Part shown: in pieces, positions 32,553-42,000 of the stretch
How positions within the stretch are numbered: the first letter of the stretch is position 1
How the letters are laid out: the number at the start of each line of letters is the position of its first letter
Assembly (NCBI GenBank): GCA_002427105.1
Contig: DIPM01000010.1
Location: 67,475 to 131,474 of the forward strand
DNA length: 64,000 bases
Reading direction: 5' to 3'
Source: Marinilabiliaceae bacterium UBA5488
Lineage (GTDB): Bacteria > Bacteroidota > Bacteroidia > Bacteroidales > Marinilabiliaceae
Made by a program: the position numbers and the translations under genes
The notes under the pieces: model-generated
The model's database searches: none
What the model was told of the DNA's origin: nothing
What the model saw: only the letters and a program-made list of their open reading frames with translations

Positions 32553-35500
32553 TTATGTTCCCAGTCTTTGCAGTCGTTTGTTTAGTTGACGCAGTCTGAA
32601 GGTCTCGAAGTAGCGTATTATTCTTCGTAGGATGTCCAGGTATAGCGTTAGGTATAGTAATGCTATTCCGAGCCACATCACGATGACATTGAATACCGGA
32701 GTAGGGATATTTATTGGTCCAAACTTCTTGGATGCGGCATAGAAATGCGAGCGCCCCCATTTGCCTTTAGCTTCTTTATAAACGGGATGCTTTTTCTGGA
32801 TAAAAGTATTGTCGATAAATTCAAACTGCCTCACCTCTCTGCGATCGAGCATCCAGTCGGCAAGGGCCTCATTAAAATACTTCTGTTTTAAACGGATAAC
32901 TTCCTCTAATGATGTATTATTTACCATCTCTTCTATCTTAGCATCTTTCAAGGAAGAGTAATATTGAAATTTTCTGTTGTATTCGGTCTGTTTGCCCGAA
33001 AGGAAACTCTTGATTTTTGAATGTACTTTGTCGTCGTACTGCTCCGGCAGTCTCCCGAGGATGCTCTCGACAGTCTCGTTGTGCTCTTTGGCTTCCATCT
33101 GCTTAAAGGCTGCGGTCAGGGGAGCGGAATATTCATCTACCCTGGCCTGATCACTACGTTGCAGAGCCCACAGGCAGGCATCGTTAAGCTTATTAAGCTC
33201 CGGAATCAGAGTGCTGCTATAATACGAGCTGCGGCTCATCTCCTGTTCTGCCTCGAAAAAGTGCTTCTGATAGCGGTTGTTCTTAAACTGAGCTACCGCG
33301 AGAGCCTCATACGACCATCGCGTAACCATCATATCGCCAATACGCGGCACGAACTCTTTGGAACTGACTGAATTATGCAGCTTGTCGAAGCTGACAATAA
33401 TGCCGCTAAATAGCAGGTGAGGTACCAGGATTAGGGGAATCAGGATATAAATAGCAACCACAGAGTTTAATCCGCTGCTGATATTTAGTCCAAGCATATT
33501 GGCAAAGCATGCCGTTGAAAAGATAATCGCCCAATATTGAAAGGTAAGCCCTTTTATTTCAAGGATATAATTGCCAATTAAAACAAAGCTGAGCGACTGT
33601 ATGGCTGAAATAATAAAGAGCACAAAGACCTTGCTGTTTAAGAAGCTAAAGCGGCTTAGGTTAAGGAATGACTCGCGCTGTCGCAGCCTCCGGTCACGTA
33701 TTATCTCTTCGGCACTGACGTTGAGGCCTATAAAGAGAGCCACCACAACGCTCATAAAGAGATAGGCCGGGATATTAACATTTTCAGAGAAAATGTAGAG
33801 ATTGGGGTCTCCCTCTGAACCGGCAAGAAATTTTATAAAGAAGGCAAGTATTACGGCCAAAATAGGAGCTTCCAAAACATTTATGGCAAGGTATTGCTTG
33901 TCTTTAAGCTTAGAGAGTGCATCGCGCATGGCAAAGATGCTGAACTGTTTCCTGCGATTCGGTATTTTAAAATGGTTCTTAGGAAGCAATTCTTTCTTAT
34001 CGAGGTCGCGCTTTTCTTTCCACTCAAATTTACTCTCGAAATTTTTCAAATATAAGGAGTACCACTCTTCGGGACTGACTTTTCGTTTTCTTATCAGCTT
34101 ACCATAGGGGTTGACAATTCGGGCCTCTACAATTCGCAGTGGTTGCTCGGTCTTTACATTTCCGCATACGTAACACTCCCTCTCTTCAGGGTTTACGTAA
34201 TTGGCTTCGCGCTTGAAATAGGCTATCGCATCGATTGGATTGCCGTTATAGATAATGCGACCGCCCTTATCTATCATCAGAAGTTTATCAAGCAGCTTGT
34301 AAAGGTCGGATGATGGTTGATGGATATTAATCACAACCAACTTCCCTTTGAGTACCTGGCGCTTCAAAAGAAGGATTACCTTCTCCGAATCCATGGATGA
34401 GAGCCCCGAGGTGGGCTCATCAACGAACAAGATAGAGGGCTCACGTATAAGTTCGAGGGCTACATTAAGCCTCTTACGCTGACCTCCGCTCAGAATTTTA
34501 TTTAAGGGAGATCCTACCACCAGGTCGCGAGCTTCAACCAGGTCGAAATCTTTCAAGGCCTCTTCGACCCGCTCTTTAATTGCCTCTTTGGAAAGGTCGC
34601 TGAAGCACAGACGGGCGTTAAACCACAGGTTCTCGAATACGGTGAGTTCCTCTTTTAGAAGGTCGTCCTGCGGCACATATCCTATCAAGCCCTTGAGCGC
34701 CTCTTTGTCTTTATGCAGCTCGTAGCCGTTTATTATTATCCTTCCCGAATTGGGCTTCAGATTACCATTCAGCAGATTTAACAGCGTTGACTTACCCGTG
34801 CCGCTGCCTCCGATGATGCCAACCAGCTGCCCCGAGCGTCCCGTGAAGCTGAATGGATGGATGGCAACAAGATTATTGTTGAATTTATAACTTAGGTCAA
34901 TGGCTCTGTAGGAAATACGGCCTGATTCTTTGTGATGGATAAACTGCTCAGATACGCGGGTGTGATACACGGGCGGCATCCTTGAGGTCTTAATAACGGA
35001 GCCGACGGCAAGGGTGTAGGCTCTGTCGCGTTCAACCTTATGTCCGTTCAGGTAGAGGTTCCTGTCGCCCGAATATCTGAAGATATAAGAGTTTGTGCTG
35101 CTTACATGCAATATCCAGACTTCAACCTGCTGCGGAGGATTATAGAGAATTTTAATATCGGGATGAGGCTTTTCATTCTCCCCGGTAACCAGCAATAGCT
35201 CAGTCTTATCGGGCACTTGTAAGGGCTCCAGGAGAATAAAGCTCTTTAAATTCTGATAATCGGCAGGCTCAATTTTAAAGCGATCTGCCAGAAGGTCAAC
35301 CATTCTAACTTCGTCCTCACCTATATCTTCGTCCTTTTTCAGGAAATCTAAAAGCTGAGAAAAAAGAACAATTTTAGGCTCTTGCTCAAGTTCGGCATTG
35401 ATTTTAGTGGCTATAGTGAGAATTCTGGAGACGTTGGCACTCGATTGCTTATCCTTAAGCTGTTGATTTGTGCTGCCTACTTCTGAGTGATAACGATTAA

Positions 35501-35666
35501 GATATACCTCAAAACGACCCAGGTATTGCTCTACATACTCGTTGCTGAATTGTTTCGACAAGAAATCCCGGACAAGAGAATATGCCCTACCCGTTTGCCT
35601 CTCCTTGCGTATATCCGTAAGGAGTGCAAATAGCTGCATCAGAGCTTCCAGCAGGGTTTCACTCAT
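32553..35666 (-). CDS. Giant ABCG-like ABC transporter with N-terminal TerB- and FHA-like regions
   Basis: A 1037-residue fused ATPase-permease. The N-terminal 130 residues are helical and TerB-like (TDIRKERQTGRAYSLVRDFL, DEDIGEDEVRMVDLLADRFK). A beta-rich FHA-like region follows at about 150-235 (DIKILYNPPQQVEVWILHVS, GDRNLYLNGHKVERDRAYTL). The ABC domain has Walker A GIIGGSGTGKSTLLNLLNG at 283-301, signature LSGGQRKRLNVAL and Walker B ILFVDEPTSGLSS. A CYVCG pair lies in the linker. The permease (about 600-820) has six hydrophobic segments, a helical insert at 830-960 and a last membrane segment near the end (VFNVIVMWLGIALLYLTLY). The substrate is unknown; the layout is like White/ABCG exporters. 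Confidence 0.88.
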   Translation of the reverse strand: MSETLLEALMQLFALLTDIRKERQTGRAYSLVRDFLSKQFSNEYVEQYLGRFEVYLNRYHSEVGSTNQQLKDKQSSANVSRILTIATKINAELEQEPKIVLFSQLLDFLKKDEDIGEDEVRMVDLLADRFKIEPADYQNLKSFILLEPLQVPDKTELLLVTGENEKPHPDIKILYNPPQQVEVWILHVSSTNSYIFRYSGDRNLYLNGHKVERDRAYTLAVGSVIKTSRMPPVYHTRVSEQFIHHKESGRISYRAIDLSYKFNNNLVAIHPFSFTGRSGQLVGIIGGSGTGKSTLLNLLNGNLKPNSGRIIINGYELHKDKEALKGLIGYVPQDDLLKEELTVFENLWFNARLCFSDLSKEAIKERVEEALKDFDLVEARDLVVGSPLNKILSGGQRKRLNVALELIREPSILFVDEPTSGLSSMDSEKVILLLKRQVLKGKLVVINIHQPSSDLYKLLDKLLMIDKGGRIIYNGNPIDAIAYFKREANYVNPEERECYVCGNVKTEQPLRIVEARIVNPYGKLIRKRKVSPEEWYSLYLKNFESKFEWKEKRDLDKKELLPKNHFKIPNRRKQFSIFAMRDALSKLKDKQYLAINVLEAPILAVILAFFIKFLAGSEGDPNLYIFSENVNIPAYLFMSVVVALFIGLNVSAEEIIRDRRLRQRESFLNLSRFSFLNSKVFVLFIISAIQSLSFVLIGNYILEIKGLTFQYWAIIFSTACFANMLGLNISSGLNSVVAIYILIPLILVPHLLFSGIIVSFDKLHNSVSSKEFVPRIGDMMVTRWSYEALAVAQFKNNRYQKHFFEAEQEMSRSSYYSSTLIPELNKLNDACLWALQRSDQARVDEYSAPLTAAFKQMEAKEHNETVESILGRLPEQYDDKVHSKIKSFLSGKQTEYNRKFQYYSSLKDAKIEEMVNNTSLEEVIRLKQKYFNEALADWMLDRREVRQFEFIDNTFIQKKHPVYKEAKGKWGRSHFYAASKKFGPINIPTPVFNVIVMWLGIALLYLTLYLDILRRIIRYFETFRLRQLNKRLQRLGT

Positions 35667-35774
35667 GTCTTTCAGCGAGTTTTAAGGTGATCATAATAAG
35701 TCTGTTCAGGATTCCAAAGACCCTAAATCGGATTGGTTTTATCGCGTGAAGATAAGAAAAAATCCAATGCAAAC

Positions 35775-36977
35775 TTATAATGTACGCTCAATACCCATCT
35801 CGAGACCTGCCAACTCTGACAATCCTTTTAGTCTCCCAATCAGAGGATAACCGGGATTGGAATCCCGATTATAATCATCAAGCATTTTTATGCCATGATC
35901 GGGTCGTACAGGCATTCTGCTATCCTTCCTGCCCTCTTTAATTCTCCTTTTTTGCTCGATTAGCAGAGCCTTTACCACTTCGTACATATCAACAACTCCG
36001 TGAATATGCCCGTACTCGTGGAAGCAGCCGTCGGGCAGAAGTACATTGTTACGCAGATGAAGGAAGTGGATGCGATGCCCTACCGACTTGATTATGTCAA
36101 CAAGTTTATCGCTGCTGCGCACCGATAAGGAACCGGTACAAAAGTTTATACCATTGGAGATGGAGTCGTACTGCTCAACTATCCATTCAAAATCCTCCTT
36201 TGTGCTGACTATGCGGGGAAGTCCCAAAACCGGGAAGGGAGGGTCGTCGGGATGAATGGCCAGATTAATGCCGCTCTCTTCGGCAACGGGCACCACGTCT
36301 TTCAGGAAGAGTGATAAGTGCTCCCTGAGTTTGTTTCTGTCTATTCCCTTGTAGGTATCGATAAAGCTCAAAAACTCTTTTTTGTAGTCGGGAGTTGAAC
36401 CATCCACTACTCCGTCTATAAAGCCCTGGGTGACCACTATTATGGTGTGGGCAAGCGTTTCGGCTTCATCTTCACTCATAGTCTTGTAGCGCTCGCGTGC
36501 TTTTTCAACTATTTCTTCGGGATAGTCGCCTTCTGCTCCCGGACGCTTCAGAATAAAGGCATCGAAAGCGACAAAGGTGGGAAAATCGAAATACATAACT
36601 TCGCCACCCGAGTCAAGCTTGTAGTTAAGGTCGGTTCTAACCCAGTCCAATACAGGCATAAAGTTGTAAACAACTATATCAATGCCGCATTTGCCAAGAT
36701 TGCGCAAGGACTCCCGGTAGTTGGCTATAAGCCGCGGGCAGTCGGCCGAGCGGATTTTTATCCCTTCCGAGACGGGAAGGCTTTCGACTACACTCCAGCG
36801 CATACCGTGGGCTTCGATCTTGTTTTTGAGCTTCATAATCTCGTCCACCGGCCATATCTCTCCATTGGGAATATGATGCAGAGCTGTTACCACGCCCTCA
36901 ATGCCCATCTGTTTTAAATCCGACAGCGTAACCGGATCTTTATCGCCAAACCAACGCCATGTTTTTTCAAAGGCCAT
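35775..36977 (-). CDS. uxuA: D-mannonate dehydratase
   Basis: A 400-residue xylose-isomerase-fold enzyme that dehydrates D-mannonate to 2-keto-3-deoxygluconate in hexuronate catabolism. Signatures are FEKTWRWFGDKDPVTLSDLK at the start, VVYNFMPVLDWVRTDL, LAIHPDDPPFPVLGLPRIVS with the metal-binding His, GINFCTGSLSVRSSDKL and DGCFHEYGHIHGVVDMYE. The size matches the E. coli enzyme (394 residues). It is 15 bp downstream of the SDR gene, which should supply mannonate from fructuronate, so the two form an operon divergent from an AraC-type regulator. Confidence 0.96.
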   Translation of the reverse strand: MAFEKTWRWFGDKDPVTLSDLKQMGIEGVVTALHHIPNGEIWPVDEIMKLKNKIEAHGMRWSVVESLPVSEGIKIRSADCPRLIANYRESLRNLGKCGIDIVVYNFMPVLDWVRTDLNYKLDSGGEVMYFDFPTFVAFDAFILKRPGAEGDYPEEIVEKARERYKTMSEDEAETLAHTIIVVTQGFIDGVVDGSTPDYKKEFLSFIDTYKGIDRNKLREHLSLFLKDVVPVAEESGINLAIHPDDPPFPVLGLPRIVSTKEDFEWIVEQYDSISNGINFCTGSLSVRSSDKLVDIIKSVGHRIHFLHLRNNVLLPDGCFHEYGHIHGVVDMYEVVKALLIEQKRRIKEGRKDSRMPVRPDHGIKMLDDYNRDSNPGYPLIGRLKGLSELAGLEMGIERTL

Positions 36978-36992
36978 AATTGCTATTTTATG

Positions 36993-37808
36993 TTATACTC
37001 CGCTAAAAGCACTGAAGCCACCGTCAACCGGGATTATTGCCCCGGTAATGAAACTGGCTTCATCGCTGCACAAAAACTGAACTATCCCGTTTAGCTCGGT
37101 GATATCACCAAAGCGCCTCATCGGTGTTCTTGCCATAACTTTCTTGCTCCTGTCTGTCAACGAGCCATCAGGGTTTATTAGTACTCCGCGATTTTGGTTT
37201 CCTATAAAGAACCCGGGGGCAATAGAGTTGACCCGTATCTTTTCGCTGAATTTCAAGGCCATTTCCATTGCCATCCATTTGGTGAAAATGTCAACGGCCG
37301 TTTTGGCTGTCGAATAGCCCGGTACGCGCGTGATTGCCGAATATACGGCCATGGAAGATATATTTATTATGCTTCCTTTGCCTTGACTGGCCATGGCTTC
37401 GCCAAAAACAATAGAGGGATAAACAGTGCCGTTCAGATTCAGGTCGTTTACCTTATTGAAATCTTCAAATTTCATATCGAAGATAGTCTGGTCTTCGCGC
37501 AAGGTCGCACCGGGCATATTTCCGCCGGCCACGTTAATTAGCATATCTATGCTTCCCCACTTGTCAAGAATCCTCTGTCTGACATCTTTCAAACTTTCGC
37601 GGTCAAGAACATTGCAGGTAAGGCCTGCAACTTCTCCCAGCTCCCTGAGTTCAGCCAACTTTTCATCCATTGCTTCCTGACGTATGTCTAAAATTACCAC
37701 TTTCACTCCGGCTTCCAGGAGTGACCTGGCAATACTGCTCCCTAAGACTCCGCCACCGCCTGTTACTACTGCCACTCTTCCGCTAAGATCAAATTTTTTA
37801 TTGCTCAT
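36993..37808 (-). CDS. SDR-family D-mannonate oxidoreductase (fructuronate reductase)
   Basis: A 271-residue short-chain dehydrogenase. The NAD(P) motif is VVTGGGGVLGSSIARSLLEA, followed by NVAGGNMPGAT and the catalytic YSTAK with Ser upstream (INISSMAVYSAI). The C-terminal end INVDGGFSAFSGV-like closes the fold (PVDGGFSAF). Its place directly before uxuA and divergent from the AraC gene supports reduction of fructuronate to mannonate, the UxuB step. Classical UxuB belongs to a different, long-chain family, so this would be a non-orthologous replacement. The exact substrate remains inferred. Confidence 0.82.
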   Translation of the reverse strand: MSNKKFDLSGRVAVVTGGGGVLGSSIARSLLEAGVKVVILDIRQEAMDEKLAELRELGEVAGLTCNVLDRESLKDVRQRILDKWGSIDMLINVAGGNMPGATLREDQTIFDMKFEDFNKVNDLNLNGTVYPSIVFGEAMASQGKGSIINISSMAVYSAITRVPGYSTAKTAVDIFTKWMAMEMALKFSEKIRVNSIAPGFFIGNQNRGVLINPDGSLTDRSKKVMARTPMRRFGDITELNGIVQFLCSDEASFITGAIIPVDGGFSAFSGV

Positions 37809-37890
37809 ATCCTATGATTTTAATAGTTCATATCCTTGATGTCTAACTGCCCTGGGCTTTATCCGGGTGAGGATTAGCTTAATATATTTA

Positions 37891-37922
37891 CAAATTTAGA
37901 TGTTTTGTCAAGCCAAAACAAA
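37891..37922 (-). promoter_or_regulatory. Candidate promoter of the SDR-uxuA operon
   Basis: On the minus strand TTTG (37922-37919), 20 bp, then TAAATTTG (37898-37891) is a full match to the Bacteroidota -33/-7 pattern. It would start about 75 bases before the SDR ATG. Confidence 0.6.
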
Positions 37923-37933
37923 TAGTAAATTTG
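37904..37933 (+). promoter_or_regulatory. Candidate promoter of the araC-type regulator gene
   Basis: TTTG (37904-37907), 18 bp, then TAAATTTG (37926-37933) matches the -33/-7 pattern on the plus strand. It starts about 20 bp before the ATG at 37959 and overlaps the divergent promoter at 37891-37922. Confidence 0.6.
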
Positions 37934-37958
37934 CAACTACTTATATTTAATTTGCCAA

Positions 37959-38837
37959 ATGCAAAAGCGCAAGGAATCAATTATGCACGAGCAGGTGCTT
38001 GTCCCCGGACAGAGCGCGGTCAAAGTTAAATGGAATGATTTTCCTCATTTTACTTTTCCATGGCATTTCCATAGCGAAATGGAAATAGTATATGTTCTAA
38101 AAAGTGAGGGAACGCGATTTGTAGGTGATAGTATGGAGCGCTTTGGCGAAGGTGATTTGGTTCTTGTCGGAAGCCAGTTGCCCCATTACTGGAAGAATGA
38201 TCTGGAGTATTACGAGTCGCATTCTCAACTGCGCGTGAACGCCGTTGTGGTGCAGTTTGCAGGCGACTTTATGGACAAGGCCATACAGGCTTATTCGGAG
38301 ATGAGCCATATAAAGGAACTCTTTGTACGGGCTGCCTCCGGGGTTCATTTTACCATGCCCGAAAATCGTCGCTTATGCGAGATGGTTAAGGCTCTTTACC
38401 ATTTTCAGGGCTTTGAACGGATACTTCAGCTTCTTAAGGTTCTTGATGCGATGGCTAAATCTAAGTCATACAGGCTTTTGGCAGCTAGTGATTACAAACC
38501 CGGAGCTATGAGCGGGGCAGATTATCGCATCGAGAAGGTTCTGAATTTTATTAATCTTAACTACACCCGTGAAATATCACTTGCCGCGATTTCCGGCCAA
38601 TTCGGTATGAATGGCTCTGCTTTCAGTCGCTTCTTTAAGCAAAAAACCGGGAAAACCCTTGTGCGTTATGTAAATGAGATGCGTATTGGCTATGCCTGTA
38701 AGCTGCTTCAGGAGCGTTCACTTTCAGTATCACAGATTTGCTATGAATGTGGTTTCAACAATATCTCTAATTTTAACCGCTTTTTTAAAGAAAGGATGGG
38801 AGTTAGCCCCCGAAGGTATATTGCAGCAATTCAGTAG
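37959..38837 (+). CDS. AraC-family transcriptional regulator
   Basis: A 292-residue regulator with an N-terminal cupin-like sensor (FPWHFHSEMEIVYVLKSEGT, GDLVLVGSQLPHYW). A C-terminal pair of HTH motifs follows: ISLAAISGQFGMNGSAFSRF with FFKQKTGKTLVRYVNEMRIG, and SVSQICYECGFNNISNFNRF. The cupin pocket with two His (HFH) suits a sugar or uronate. It is coded back-to-back with the SDR-uxuA operon, so it very likely controls mannonate catabolism. A second start at 37983 (MHEQVLVPGQ) is possible. No DNA target is proven; overlapping divergent promoters offer a site. Confidence 0.87.
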   Translation: MQKRKESIMHEQVLVPGQSAVKVKWNDFPHFTFPWHFHSEMEIVYVLKSEGTRFVGDSMERFGEGDLVLVGSQLPHYWKNDLEYYESHSQLRVNAVVVQFAGDFMDKAIQAYSEMSHIKELFVRAASGVHFTMPENRRLCEMVKALYHFQGFERILQLLKVLDAMAKSKSYRLLAASDYKPGAMSGADYRIEKVLNFINLNYTREISLAAISGQFGMNGSAFSRFFKQKTGKTLVRYVNEMRIGYACKLLQERSLSVSQICYECGFNNISNFNRFFKERMGVSPRRYIAAIQ

Positions 38838-38922
38838 TTTAACCTTTTAGTTTCTGTTTTGTTCTATCCTTGGTACCTTTTGTCCTACCTGTTTTCCCTG
38901 AATTATTATCTCTATTATTGGT

Positions 38923-38930
38923 TATCTTTG
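38923..38930 (+). promoter_or_regulatory. Candidate -7 element upstream of metH
   Basis: TATCTTTG fits TAnnTTTG and lies 84 bp before the metH ATG. No good -33 TTTG is at the usual distance. No SAM or cobalamin riboswitch could be drawn in the 175-bp leader by eye. Confidence 0.35.
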
Positions 38931-39013
38931 TGTTGTGAGATGGGAAATGATAAAAATCATCATTTATTTTGTTGAATAATTTTAAGGACAGATAATATAT
39001 AAGTTTGTTAATA

Positions 39014-42000
39014 ATGAATAGAACAGAACTATTGCATAAGACTGTGCAGCAGCGTATTCTGCTATTGGATGGCGCCATGGGCAGCCTTATTCAACAATAT
39101 AAACTGACAGAAGAAGGATTTAGGGCAGAGCGCTTCAAAAATCATAAGAGCCCTTTGCAAGGAAATAATGATTTGTTGTCGCTTACCCAGCCCGATATAA
39201 TCACAGAAATCCATGAAAAATACCTGGAAGCAGGTTCGGATATCATCGAGACCAATACCTTCAATTCAACCCGAATATCTCAGGCCGATTATGGTATGGA
39301 GGACGTGGTGTATGAAATGAACAAGACTGCTGCTCAACTGGCATCTAAAGCAGCCGCTAAGTTTTCTACTCCGGAAAAGCCGCGCTTTGTGGCCGGGTCA
39401 ATGGGGCCAACCAACAAAACAGCGTCTTTGTCGCCCGATGTGAATAACCCCGGTTATAGAGCTGTCCACTTCGACGATTTAGCTGAGATATATGCCGAAC
39501 AGGCGGCCGGCCTGCTCGATGGAGGAGTTGACATCCTTCTTGTGGAAACTGTTTTTGACACTCTAAATGCCAAGGCTGCGCTTTTCGGGATAAATTCCGA
39601 GCTTAAGAAAAGAAGCTTAAAGGACTTTCCCATCATGGTTTCTGTTACTGTGGCTGATGCCAGCGGGCGTACCCTTTCGGGTCAGACGATGGAAGCCTTT
39701 ATAGCTTCTGTTTCGCATGTTAATCTTTTTTCCATCGGGGTAAACTGTTCTTTTGGTGCTTCTGCACTGCGCGCCTATGTGGAGGAGATAGGTCAGAAGG
39801 TGCCTTTTTACATAAGTGCATATCCCAACGCGGGTTTGCCGAACCAGTTTGGCGAGTATGATGAAACGCCTGAACAGATGGCTCCCCAAATTTTTGAATA
39901 TCTTAAGAATGGCCTGGTTAATATTATTGGCGGATGTTGTGGAACTACTCCGCTGCATATTTTAGCCTTCTCAAAACTACTTAAAGATGGCCGTCCCCAC
40001 GTTCGAACTGTGCTGGAGCCGGCCACGCGACTTAGCGGTTTGGAAGCTATATCTATAACTAATAGCTCATTCTTTGTAAATATTGGAGAGCGTACAAATG
40101 TGGCCGGCTCGAAAAAGTTTGCCCGTTTAATACGTGAAGAAAAGTATGAAGAGGCTTTATCGGTAGCCCGCGATCAGGTTGAAGGAGGTGCCCAGATTAT
40201 CGATGTCAATATGGATGACGGCATGCTTGATGCCAAAAAGGAAATGCATACCTTCCTGAATTTGATGGCCTCGGAGCCCGAAATTGCAAGGCTTCCCGTG
40301 ATGATAGACTCTTCCCGATGGGAAGTTCTGGAGGCGGGCTTGAAGTGCACTCAGGGCAAGTCGGTGGTTAACTCGATCAGTTTGAAAGAGGGGGAAGAAA
40401 CTTTCCTTGAGCAGGCAGAAAAAATCAAGCAATACGGCGCTGCTGTTGTGGTTATGGCCTTTGATGAAGAGGGGCAGGCCGATTCTTTTGAGCGTCGCAT
40501 CGAGATATGCAGTCGTGCCTACAAGCTACTTACTGAAAAGGTGGGATTACCGCCTGAGGATATCATTTTCGACCCTAACGTTTTGGCTATTGCCACAGGA
40601 ATTGAAGAACACAATAATTACGCTGTTGATTATATCAAAGCTACACGCTGGATAAAGGAGAATCTGCCCCACGCTAAGATTAGCGGGGGAGTGAGCAATC
40701 TTTCATTCTCCTTCAGGGGCAACGACACCGTGCGGGAAGCTATTCACTCCGTATTTTTATATTATGCTATTCAGGCGGGGATGGATATGGGAATTGTAAA
40801 TCCCGGGATGTTGCAGATCTACGACCAGATAGAGCCTGAACTGCTCGAATTGGTTGAGGATGTTGTGCTAAACAGACGCAGTGATGCAACGGAGCGACTT
40901 ATAGAAAAGGCCGAGAGTTACAAGAAGGAGAAAGATGGCGCAATAGTTCATGACCGTGATGCCTGGCGTAAGGATACGCTTGAAAAGCGGCTTCACCACA
41001 GTCTGGTCAGAGGAATCGCCGATTATCTGGAGGAAGATCTCGTTGAAGCTCGCGGAAAGTATGAGTATGCCCTTGATATTATAGAGCAACCGCTGATGGA
41101 TGGTATGAATATAGTCGGAGAGCTCTTTGGCTCGGGCAAGATGTTCCTTCCCCAGGTAGTGAAGACTGCGCGTGTGATGAAGAAGGCCGTGGCCTGGCTT
41201 CAGCCCTTTATTGAAGAGGAGAAGAGCATTGCCGGCGAGAGCACTCGCGCGGGTCGTATCCTGATGGCTACTGTAAAAGGTGATGTGCATGATATCGGTA
41301 AGAATATTGTCGGGGTGATTTTGGCTTGTAATAACTATGAGATTATTGACCTTGGCGTTATGGTTCCTGCCGATAGGATATTGCAGGAGGCCTTGAATAA
41401 TGATGTGGATATAATTGGACTTAGCGGTCTTATTACACCTTCACTGGAAGAGATGGTGAACGTTGGTCGCGAGATGGAACGCCGTAATATGAAATTGCCT
41501 CTATTAATTGGCGGAGCAACCACTTCAAGCGTGCATACAGCTGTTAAAATAGATCCTGTTTATTCAGGTCCTGTGGTCTATGTCAAGGATGCTTCACAAA
41601 GTGCCCAGGTGGTGGCTTCCCTAATGTCGCAACGTGACAGAGATGATTTTGCCCAAAAGGTAGCGGTTGATTATGAGCAGCTTCGAAAGGCAAATGCCAA
41701 CAAGAAGGAGAGAAAATATTTGTCGATTGAAGATGCGCGAAAGAAAAAATTCGATATTGATTGGAACGAAGATCTTGTGGTAAAGCCTCGCCAGTTGGGG
41801 ATTCAGGTGTTTGAAGATTATGCAATTGGAGATATTATTCCTTTTATCGACTGGACTTTCTTTTTTCATGCCTGGCGACTCACAGGAAGCTTTGAAGATA
41901 TTGATTTCGTGAAGGATGAACTTACGAAGTCTGAATGGCTAAAGCGCTTTAGCAATGAAGACTCAAAGGCGAAAGCCGAAGAGGCGCTTAAGCTTTATAA

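Noticed and set aside
37891..37933. The inverted repeat AAATTTA-GTTTTG-CAAAAC-TAAATTT as a regulator operator
   Set aside because: The symmetry is explained by the two promoters on opposite strands with the same -33/-7 consensus; the inner gaps are of unequal length (3 versus 6).
38838..39013. SAM or cobalamin riboswitch in the metH leader
   Set aside because: No conserved riboswitch core could be aligned by eye within 175 bp; only a -7-like element was visible.
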